Shown one piece after another: positions 1-6,513 of a DNA stretch of 64,000 nt (the first letter of the stretch is position 1; every line of letters starts with the position of its first letter). A model generated the notes under the pieces. The model saw nothing but the letters and a program-made list of their open reading frames with translations. It was not told where the DNA came from and did no database searches. The position numbers were made by a program, and so were the translations under genes. This DNA is from Bacteroidetes bacterium GWF2_33_16 (GTDB lineage Bacteria > Bacteroidota > Bacteroidia > Bacteroidales > UBA12077), in assembly GCA_001768565.1 (NCBI GenBank), contig MEOE01000014.1, positions 18,267-82,266 of the forward strand. The letters run 5' to 3'.

Positions 1-1
1 T

Positions 2-715
2 CTATACGATAAGCTTAAAGATATACTTAAGAAAACAGGAGGTAAATATGCAATACTTGAGGATCAGGTTGATGTAGACCTTCAGTTAAAGTTTTTCGAA
101 ATTTCGAATAGCCTCAGAAAAGATAAAAGAGATATTAAAGATATTATTCAGGATGTAGCATTGCTTTACGATTCTAAAATAGATATTGAACAAAAGAAAA
201 AAATATTAGCTGAGTTATCTGATTCTGATAGTGTAGAGGCTTATCGTGAACTAGAAAAATATGTAAAGCTTACTGATTCTGAATTAAAACAATGGGCATT
301 GCTTGCGTTTCAGCATTGCCGAATTGGATTGGAGTCGAAGCTATTAGACGAACATAAAGTTTTTATATCGACCGGTCTTGGTGGCAAAGACGATAAGTTG
401 AGATATTTTATTGCTTTTAAGAACAAATCAGGATTGGGATTTTCCGAAACACAATGCAAAGTTATTGATAATGAATTTGGGTTTATTTTTAAGAAGAATA
501 ATTGCGAGATTGAAGAAATAAAATATTTAGATCAGTATTTAGCTATGATCATAATAATGCCTGTCGATTGCGAGCTTGGTAGAATAGTTGCATCAGCAAT
601 AAATGAAGTAAATCTATACGGTGATTTCCTGCAGATCGATTATTTAATTACCAATGTAAAAATGCTCGAAAAAAACGATATTGATTTTTATTTTAATAAG
701 GAAAACAAAAAATGA
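2..715 (+). CDS. conserved hypothetical protein, 5' end outside window
   Basis: The reading frame is open from the first bases of the window, so this is the C-terminal 237 or so residues of a longer protein and no start can be assigned. The visible part begins with charged alpha-helical sequence that looks like HEAT-type helical repeats (around LSDSDSVEAYRELEKY). It continues into a mixed region with no motif I recognise. No signal peptide or membrane segment is visible. Its stop overlaps the start of the thiamine-binding protein by 4 bases (ATGA), so the two are translationally coupled and probably one operon. Function unknown. Confidence 0.75.
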   Translation, partial: LYDKLKDILKKTGGKYAILEDQVDVDLQLKFFEISNSLRKDKRDIKDIIQDVALLYDSKIDIEQKKKILAELSDSDSVEAYRELEKYVKLTDSELKQWALLAFQHCRIGLESKLLDEHKVFISTGLGGKDDKLRYFIAFKNKSGLGFSETQCKVIDNEFGFIFKKNNCEIEEIKYLDQYLAMIIIMPVDCELGRIVASAINEVNLYGDFLQIDYLITNVKMLEKNDIDFYFNKENKK

Positions 716-1008
716 AAAATGTTGTAAATGTAGCTATACAGGTATTGCCACAATCAGAAACTAAAAAAGCATATGATTTGGTTGATGTTGCAATTGAGGT
801 AATTAAAAATTCTGGATTAAAATACAGAGTTTGTCCATTCGAAACGGTCGTTGAAGGCCCTTATGATAAAATAATGAAAACAATTGAAGAAATGCAGCAA
901 AAGTGTTTTGAAAATGGGGCAGGAGAGTTATTGGTATATCTAAAAATCCAGAATAGGAATAATAGCGATGTGAGCATTGAGGAAAAAATGCACAAATATG
1001 ACAATTAA
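712..1008 (+). CDS. thiamine-binding protein, MTH1187/YqgV family
   Basis: This 98-residue protein matches the small thiamine-binding (DUF77, MTH1187/YqgV) family. It opens with a beta strand (VNVAIQVLP) and has the conserved stretch around YRVCPFETVVEGPYD, where family members bind the thiazole of thiamine at a subunit interface. The length is normal for the family, which forms ferredoxin-like oligomers in the cytoplasm. It overlaps the upstream gene by 4 bases. No thiamine transporter or TPP riboswitch is nearby, so its exact job (buffering, salvage or sensing) cannot be read from context. Confidence 0.88.
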   Translation: MKNVVNVAIQVLPQSETKKAYDLVDVAIEVIKNSGLKYRVCPFETVVEGPYDKIMKTIEEMQQKCFENGAGELLVYLKIQNRNNSDVSIEEKMHKYDN

Positions 1009-1020
1009 AAAAAGAAAAAA

Positions 1021-1042
1021 GCTGACAGTGAGTCAGCTTTTC
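1021..1042. terminator. bidirectional intrinsic terminator
   Basis: A perfect 6-bp stem (GCTGAC / GTCAGC) with a 5-base loop is flanked by an A-run on the left and a TTTTCTT run on the right. It lies between the convergent thiamine-binding and PUR genes and can serve both. Confidence 0.75.
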
Positions 1043-1048
1043 TTATTA

Positions 1049-1432
1049 TTATACATCGGTTTTTTCACCCAGGTCATCAAATTCTACGTTTGAAGTATAT
1101 CCATTATTGTTTTCAACTTCAACGCCGACTTCAGCATGTTCTAAAGGCTCAACATTTACAGCATTTATCTTGATAAAGTCGATAGCTTCGGTAAGATTGG
1201 CAATGAATTTCTCAAAATCTTCTTTGTACAAGAAAATTTTGTGTTTCTCAAAGTAATGCTTGCCGTCGCGATTAAATCTCTTTTTACTTTCTGTGATGGT
1301 TAGATAATAATCATTTCTTTTTGTAGCTTTTACATCTAGAAAGTAGGTTCTCTTCCCTGCTCTTACAACTTTAGAGAAAATTTCTTCACGTTCATTATTC
1401 TCTAACTCTTCATTTTTTTCAAATCCGTCCAT
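1049..1432 (-). CDS. PUR family nucleic-acid-binding protein (DUF3276)
   Basis: This 127-residue protein belongs to the DUF3276/PUR family found throughout Bacteroidota and spirochaetes. The core, residues about 17-95, has the PUR-repeat pattern: an IFSKVVRAGKRTYFLDVK strand pair, then KRFNRDGKHYFEKHKIFLYKEDFEKF. Flanking acidic tails are likely disordered. Family members bind single-stranded DNA or RNA and dimerise; targets in this organism are unknown. It is monocistronic, with its own -7 box at 1471-1478 and the shared terminator at 1021-1042. The start is the first ATG after that promoter. Confidence 0.85.
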   Translation of the reverse strand: MDGFEKNEELENNEREEIFSKVVRAGKRTYFLDVKATKRNDYYLTITESKKRFNRDGKHYFEKHKIFLYKEDFEKFIANLTEAIDFIKINAVNVEPLEHAEVGVEVENNNGYTSNVEFDDLGEKTDV

Positions 1433-1470
1433 CTTAAATTAAATTAGTTGTGTTCAAAATAATCAACTCT

Positions 1471-1478
1471 CAAAAGTA
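1471..1478 (-). promoter_or_regulatory. -7 promoter box for the PUR gene
   Basis: Read on the minus strand this is TACTTTTG, an exact match to the Bacteroidota TAnnTTTG box, about 40 bases upstream of the start codon. No good -33 TTTG is visible. Confidence 0.6.
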
Positions 1479-1628
1479 AAAAAATATTTATTATTTCATC
1501 AGAAAATTGATTTTTTTTAAAATAGCATTTATATTTATCTGAATTACAGAATCATTCGGATAATGAAAAAAGAAGACAAATTCTGTCAAATTTGTTATGA
1601 AATTCTGTTAAGTGTCCTAAAAATTAGC

Positions 1629-1669
1629 TTACTTTGCAAGCCTGAAATCGTAATTAAATATTTAAGGAG
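1629..1669 (+). promoter_or_regulatory. nusB promoter (-7-like box) and ribosome-binding site
   Basis: TTACTTTG at 1629-1636 differs from TAnnTTTG at one position. AAGGAG at 1664-1669, 11 bases before the ATG, is one of the few clear Shine-Dalgarno-like sites in the window and supports the start at 1681. Confidence 0.45.
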
Positions 1670-1680
1670 TTCTTTAAAAC

Positions 1681-2631
1681 ATGGTTAGCAGAAGATTACT
1701 TCGAATTAAAATTCTTCAAATTTGTTATGCTTATTTTAAGTCTGACACTCAGTCGATAAATCAATCAGAAAAGGAATTATTTTTTAGCATTCAAAAAACA
1801 TATGATCTCTATCATTATCTTATATTATTAATGATTGATACAGCTCGTTATGCCGATTCAAGAATAGATCTTGCTTCGCAAAAAAGAATGCCCACAAAGG
1901 AAGATCTTAATCCAAACAGAAAATTTGTCGAGAATAAATTGCTTCAGCAATTTGATAATAATCTGGCTCTTAAAAAATATCTTGCTAATCAAAAACTAAG
2001 CTGGGTAAATTATCCTGAACTTATTAAAGGTTTGTATCTTGAGATTCGTAATTCTGAGTTGTATGCTGCATATATGAGCTCTACAACATCTTCATATACC
2101 GAAGATAAAAAATTTATTAGCGATGTTTATTCGCAGATAATAATAAACTTTGAACCTTTATATCAAAATCTCGAAGAGCAAAGTATTTATTGGAATGACG
2201 ATGTTGATTTTGTTATAAATATGATATTAAAATCATTTCGTTCATTTAAGGCAAATAGCGATGAAGAGGTAGAATTAATGCCTTTATTTAAAAACGATGA
2301 AGATATTGATTTTACTAAAAGATTGTTCAGGAAAGTAGTTCTCAATTATAAAGATTACGAGAGTTTAATATCGGGTTTTATTCAGAACTGGGATGTTGAA
2401 CGAATCGCCTTTCTAGATAATGTTATTATGTGTCTGGCTATTGCCGAATTAACAGAGTTCTCCGACATTCCTACAAAGGTTTCTTTGGATGAATATATTG
2501 AAATTGCAAAATTTTATAGTACACAAAAAAGCAATATTTTTATAAATGGTATATTGGATAAGATAGTTGATCATCTTAAGAAAGAAGGAAAAATAGCAAA
2601 AACAGGCAGGGGATTAATTGGCGAAATGTAA
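1681..2631 (+). CDS. nusB: transcription antitermination protein NusB
   Basis: NusB binds boxA RNA with NusE (S10) in ribosomal-RNA antitermination complexes. This protein has 316 residues, about twice the E. coli length; the long N-terminal extension is normal for Bacteroidota. The typical NusB fold is at the C-terminus, about residues 200-305, with conserved segments WDVERIAFLDNVIM, DIPTKVSLDEYIEIAKFYST and FINGILDKIV. The start begins MVSRRLLRIKILQ, the usual Bacteroidota NusB N-terminus. It is followed by DUF1573, yajC, a YbbR protein and coaE in the standard Bacteroidota order. Confidence 0.93.
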   Translation: MVSRRLLRIKILQICYAYFKSDTQSINQSEKELFFSIQKTYDLYHYLILLMIDTARYADSRIDLASQKRMPTKEDLNPNRKFVENKLLQQFDNNLALKKYLANQKLSWVNYPELIKGLYLEIRNSELYAAYMSSTTSSYTEDKKFISDVYSQIIINFEPLYQNLEEQSIYWNDDVDFVINMILKSFRSFKANSDEEVELMPLFKNDEDIDFTKRLFRKVVLNYKDYESLISGFIQNWDVERIAFLDNVIMCLAIAELTEFSDIPTKVSLDEYIEIAKFYSTQKSNIFINGILDKIVDHLKKEGKIAKTGRGLIGEM

Positions 2632-2688
2632 TTATTGCTCAAGTAATAAAAAAATCATTACTTTGTATAGTATTATAAAAAATAGAAA

Positions 2689-3129
2689 GTGAGATTATTA
2701 AATGGTTTTGTAGTGTTGTTATTTGTTTCGGGGATTTTTCTATCATGTACTATTAACTCGAACGAGAATAAATTAAATAATACAGTTAATCATAAAAGTT
2801 ACAGTGGTATACCCGATATGGAGTTTGATACATTGTTTCATGATTTTGGAGATATTATTGAAGGAGAAAAGGTTGCAGTAACATTTCGGTTTAAAAATAC
2901 AGGAGATTCTGAATTACTAATTTTAGATGCATTTTCAACTTGCGGTTGTACTGTACCAAATTATAATAAAGAACCTATTTTGCCTGGGAAAGAAGGGAAA
3001 ATCGAAATATTATTCGATAGTCACAATAGAGCAGGTTTACAAAACAAAGCAATTACATTAAAAATAAATACTCCATTAGGAGAAAAAACACTATGGATAA
3101 AGGCAAATGTTAAATCAAATTATAACTAA
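2689..3129 (+). CDS. DUF1573 domain lipoprotein
   Basis: This 146-residue protein starts at GTG. Its N-terminal hydrophobic segment ends in a Ser-Cys (FLSC, about residue 20), a weak lipobox, so it is probably exported and lipid-anchored. Residues about 45-140 are a DUF1573 domain, an immunoglobulin-like all-beta fold, with the characteristic FDFGDI-like opening (FHDFGDIIEGEKV) and the STCGCT segment. A -7-like box TTACTTTG at 2658-2665 lies just upstream. The gene sits between nusB and yajC as in most Bacteroidota genomes. The molecular function of the family is not established. Confidence 0.85.
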   Translation: MRLLNGFVVLLFVSGIFLSCTINSNENKLNNTVNHKSYSGIPDMEFDTLFHDFGDIIEGEKVAVTFRFKNTGDSELLILDAFSTCGCTVPNYNKEPILPGKEGKIEILFDSHNRAGLQNKAITLKINTPLGEKTLWIKANVKSNYN

Positions 3130-3140
3130 ATTTTAAAAAG

Positions 3141-3458
3141 ATGAATATTTTAAACATTTTATTAATGGGGCAACCAGCCCAAGGTCAAAATCCTTATCAA
3201 GGATTTATTATGTTGTTATTAATTGTGGTTGTATTTTATTTCTTTATGATTCGACCACAAATGAAAAGACAAAAAGATTTAAGAAAATTCAGAGAAGCTC
3301 TTCAAAAAGGGGATAAAGTGATTACAACAGGAGGTATTTATGGTAGAATCGATAGTATAAAAGATAATTATATTATGGTTGAAGTAGATACTAATGTAAA
3401 AATTAAAATTGACAAAAGTGCGATTTTAAAGGACTCAAGTGATATTGAATCAAAATAA
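3141..3458 (+). CDS. yajC: preprotein translocase subunit YajC
   Basis: YajC is a small inner-membrane accessory of the SecDF complex. The 105 residues show one transmembrane helix (about residues 20-38, FIMLLLIVVVFYFFMI) followed by the family signature RPQMKRQKDLRKF and a small beta-rich cytosolic domain with GDKVITTGGIYG. Length and motif order are typical. It starts 11 bases after the DUF1573 stop, so the two are probably cotranscribed. Confidence 0.95.
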   Translation: MNILNILLMGQPAQGQNPYQGFIMLLLIVVVFYFFMIRPQMKRQKDLRKFREALQKGDKVITTGGIYGRIDSIKDNYIMVEVDTNVKIKIDKSAILKDSSDIESK

Positions 3459-3516
3459 TGAATATTTACATTTAGGGATTAACTCTCCCTAAACACTTTT
3501 AATTCTTAAAATTATT

Positions 3517-4518
3517 TTGAATACAATAGCTAAAAGAGTTCAAAACTTTTTAAATGAAAGCAGGAAAAAAATAAAACCTGATAGGAGGATTATTGTTTTC
3601 CTGTTTTTTGTATTTATCTCTTCACTATTTTGGTTTTTAAATCAGCTTGAAGCCGATTATGAAACAAATATTACATATCCTGTAAGGTTCGATAATTTTC
3701 CAAAAAATAAAATTATTGCAGGAGAATTACCCGAAAATTTTACAATTAGGGTTAAAGCCCGTGGCTATAAAATATTAGAATATAAGATTAGTAACACATT
3801 ATTGCCTTATGTAATAGATGTAAGTCAGCTAACATTGCGATTCCATTCCAGTGGCAATACCTCAACTTTTTTTACTTTAACTCGTTTCTTCGAAGAAAGT
3901 ATTGAAAGCCAGATGGGTTCGGATTTCGAGGTAATAAGGATTATGCCCGATACATTGTTTTTTGAATTTACAAAAATAACCACTAAAAGAGTTCCAATAA
4001 TATCTCAGATACAAACAAAAACAGAATCGCAGTATATGATAAAAGGAAAGGTTTTACTTGATCCGGATAGTATACTGATTTCAGGTGTTAAACCTGCTGT
4101 TGACACGATTAATCAAGTTTATACCGAAAACTTGTTGCTTGATAAGCTTACTAAAGATTATTCAGATGAAGTTGATTTACTCAAAATAAAGAATATTGAG
4201 TTTTCCAATAAATCAACAAATGTTTCTATTAAAGTTGAAAAATATACTGAAGGCAGTCAGCGTGTTTTAATACAAGCAGTTAATGTTCCAGACTCTCTTA
4301 TTTTGAGAGTATTTCCCAATGAAATTAATATTAATTATTTTGTTGGCTTATCTGATTACGAAAAAATTATACCTCAACTATTTGAAATAGCAGTTGATTA
4401 TAATGATACAAAATCCCAACCTAATAATTTAAATGTTAAGTTAATAAACTATCCCGACTATGTTCAGTCTGTGCGTTATAATCCTGCATCTGTTGAATAC
4501 ATAATTGAACGAAAGTAA
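3517..4518 (+). CDS. YbbR-like (CdaR-like) domain membrane protein
   Basis: The best start is a TTG codon giving 333 residues. Residues about 23-43 form one transmembrane helix (RIIVFLFFVFISSLFWFLNQL), and the rest lies outside the membrane as repeated YbbR-type beta domains (FDNFPKNKIIAGELPENFTIRV near residues 58-80 is the typical motif). In Firmicutes, YbbR/CdaR proteins control a diadenylate cyclase; no cyclase gene is adjacent here, so that role is not implied. The stop overlaps the coaE start by one base (TAATG), indicating translational coupling. Confidence 0.8.
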   Translation: MNTIAKRVQNFLNESRKKIKPDRRIIVFLFFVFISSLFWFLNQLEADYETNITYPVRFDNFPKNKIIAGELPENFTIRVKARGYKILEYKISNTLLPYVIDVSQLTLRFHSSGNTSTFFTLTRFFEESIESQMGSDFEVIRIMPDTLFFEFTKITTKRVPIISQIQTKTESQYMIKGKVLLDPDSILISGVKPAVDTINQVYTENLLLDKLTKDYSDEVDLLKIKNIEFSNKSTNVSIKVEKYTEGSQRVLIQAVNVPDSLILRVFPNEININYFVGLSDYEKIIPQLFEIAVDYNDTKSQPNNLNVKLINYPDYVQSVRYNPASVEYIIERK

Positions 4519-5108
4519 TGTTAAAAGTTGGTGTTACTGGTGGTATTGGTAGTGGAAAAACACTGGTATGCAGTGTTTTTAAATCAATTGGCATTCCTGT
4601 ATATAATGCCGATATTGAAGCAAAAAAAATTAGTAATACTGATGCAGAAACTATTTCTAAAGTAAAAACGGCATTTGGGGATGATATTTATAATAATAAG
4701 GGCATTGATCGCAAGAAATTAGCCAGTATTATTTTTACTGATGAAGATGCATTAAAAAAAATAAATGCAATTATTCATCCGAAAGTAAGAGTTGATTTTA
4801 AAATTTGGTGCAAGCAATATAATCATTTACCATATGTAATTCAGGAGGCTGCAATTCTTTATGAGAGTGGGGCATATAAAGAGCTGGATTTTACAATAAA
4901 TGTGAGCGCTTCAGAAGAAACAAGGATTGAGCGAGTTATGCATCGCGACAATACTACTTTTGAACAGGTTAAAGAAAGGATGAAAAACCAACTAAATGAT
5001 CAGGAAAGATTAAGATTAGCTGATTTCAATATTATTAATGACGAAAACAGTATGATTTTACCTCAAATACTTGAAATACATAAAAAATTAATACGATTAA
5101 AGGAGTAA
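4518..5108 (+). CDS. coaE: dephospho-CoA kinase
   Basis: CoaE phosphorylates the 3'-hydroxyl of dephospho-CoA, the last step of coenzyme A synthesis. The 196-residue length is typical. The Walker A loop is at residues 8-15 (GGIGSGKT). The family's acceptor-site segments follow: YNADIEAKKI near residue 30, and IIHPKVR and EAAILYESG in the middle. The lid region RVMHRDNTTFEQVKERMKNQ is also present. It is coupled to the YbbR gene and followed closely by the TerB-DnaJ gene. Confidence 0.94.
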   Translation: MLKVGVTGGIGSGKTLVCSVFKSIGIPVYNADIEAKKISNTDAETISKVKTAFGDDIYNNKGIDRKKLASIIFTDEDALKKINAIIHPKVRVDFKIWCKQYNHLPYVIQEAAILYESGAYKELDFTINVSASEETRIERVMHRDNTTFEQVKERMKNQLNDQERLRLADFNIINDENSMILPQILEIHKKLIRLKE

Positions 5109-5111
5109 GAA

Positions 5112-5831
5112 ATGGGCAAATTTGCTAAATGGGTTGCCGGTGGTTTAGGTTGGGCATTTTTTGGTCCAATTGGAGGTATTGTAGGATTCACATTAGGATC
5201 ATTACTCGATACTCAGGAGTTTTCTAAAACAACTAGTTATTCAGCTACTACTTCTGGTAGTTTTGCTATAAGTCTTCTGGTTCTTGTTGCTGCAGTGATG
5301 AAGGCCGATGGTAAAATACTGCGATCAGAGCTTGATTATGTTAAAAAGTACTTTATTCAGACATTTGGTGAGGAATCAGCAATTGAAGCCCTAAAAATGC
5401 TTCGCGATATTTTAAAACAAGATATCCCATTGCAGGCAGTTAGTTTGCAGATAAAAGATAATCTCGATTATCCTTCGCGTCTTCAGTTGTTGCATTTTTT
5501 AATGGGCGTTTCAAATGCTGATGGTCAAATTGCTCCATCTGAATTAAATACTATCGCAACCATTTCATCCTATATGGGTGTTACTGCAAAAGATTTTGAA
5601 TCAATAAAATCAATGTTTATTGATGATACTGATTCGGCTTATAAAATTCTCGAGATAAATAAGTCGGCTACTGATGATGAGGTTAAGAAAGCATATCGCA
5701 AAATGGCCATTAAATATCATCCCGATAAGGTAAACCATTTGGGTGAAGATTTTCAAAATGCTGCAAAAGAAAAGTTTCAAAAGGTTAATCAAGCGTACGA
5801 AAAAATTAAAAAAGAAAGAAATATGGTTTAA
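5112..5831 (+). CDS. TerB/DnaJ-domain co-chaperone, DjlA-like
   Basis: The 239-residue protein has a glycine-rich hydrophobic N-terminus (about residues 7-32), a possible membrane-associating segment like that of DjlA. A TerB-type helical domain spans about residues 50-165 (AVMKADGKILRSELDYVKKYF and SNADGQIAPSELNTI are its two paired acidic motifs). A C-terminal J domain spans about 172-237 with the HPD tripeptide near residue 204 (KYHPDK). It should stimulate a DnaK-type Hsp70 at or near the membrane. It begins 3 bases after coaE and is probably cotranscribed with it. Confidence 0.88.
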   Translation: MGKFAKWVAGGLGWAFFGPIGGIVGFTLGSLLDTQEFSKTTSYSATTSGSFAISLLVLVAAVMKADGKILRSELDYVKKYFIQTFGEESAIEALKMLRDILKQDIPLQAVSLQIKDNLDYPSRLQLLHFLMGVSNADGQIAPSELNTIATISSYMGVTAKDFESIKSMFIDDTDSAYKILEINKSATDDEVKKAYRKMAIKYHPDKVNHLGEDFQNAAKEKFQKVNQAYEKIKKERNMV

Positions 5832-5911
5832 GCTTGATTTTTTTACCAATAAACTTTCTGTAAAAGATTATGAATTGTATTTTTGTATAGTAAAAACTAA
5901 ACTGATTATTT

Positions 5912-6451
5912 ATGTTAAAAGATATTTTATCTATTTCTGGTTATGGTGGTCTATTTAAATACATTTCTCAAGGTAGAAATGGAATTATTGTTGAATCGCT
6001 TGAAGATCAGAGGCGTATGCCTGCTCATGCATCTGCAAAAGTTAGTGCGCTTGAGGATATATCCGTTTTTACCGAAACTGATGATATGCCTTTAAAAGAT
6101 GTTCTTAAGGCTATCTCTGATAAAGAGAATGGTGGACCTGCAATTGATCATAAAGCATCAAATAGTGATTTGAAGAAATATTTTGAACAAGTATTACCAA
6201 ATTTTGATAAAGAAAGAGTTTATACATCTGATATTAAGAAGATTATTAACTGGTATAATATCCTTCAAAAACTTAATCTTTTGAATTTTGAAGAAAAAGA
6301 AGAAGATAAATCCGAAGCAAAGGATGAAGTAAAAGAAGAAATGAAATTGGAAAAAGTGGTTAAGGAGAAAAAAGAACCAAAAGCAAAAAATGTAACCAAA
6401 AAAAGCGAACCCGCAAAAACTGGCAATAAACAAACCAGAAGAAAAGTATAA
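5912..6451 (+). CDS. DUF5606 family protein with lysine-rich tail
   Basis: The 179-residue protein matches the Bacteroidota DUF5606 family: it starts MLKDILSISGYGGLFKYIS and contains GRNGIIVESLEDQRRMPAHA. The conserved domain covers about residues 1-130 and is predicted cytoplasmic. The last 45 residues are a low-complexity Lys/Glu then Lys/Arg tail (ending KTGNKQTRRKV), suggesting nucleic-acid or ribosome contact; that is inference. It is followed by a strong terminator. Function of the family is unknown. Confidence 0.8.
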   Translation: MLKDILSISGYGGLFKYISQGRNGIIVESLEDQRRMPAHASAKVSALEDISVFTETDDMPLKDVLKAISDKENGGPAIDHKASNSDLKKYFEQVLPNFDKERVYTSDIKKIINWYNILQKLNLLNFEEKEEDKSEAKDEVKEEMKLEKVVKEKKEPKAKNVTKKSEPAKTGNKQTRRKV

Positions 6452-6477
6452 AGTATAAATCACTTAAGTGAATTGAA

Positions 6478-6513
6478 CCCCAAATATTGTTTACAATATT
6501 TGGGGTATTTTTT
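6478..6513. terminator. strong bidirectional intrinsic terminator
   Basis: A perfect 12-bp stem (CCCCAAATATTG / CAATATTTGGGG) with a TTTA loop is followed by TATTTTTT. It separates the convergent DUF5606 and hybrid-kinase genes; the T-run abuts the kinase stop codon. Confidence 0.85.

Noticed and set aside
5610..6463. Short minus-strand and out-of-frame reading frames around the TerB-DnaJ and DUF5606 genes
   Set aside because: They overlap well-supported genes, are low-complexity Phe/Ile-rich and lack promoters; they are shadows.
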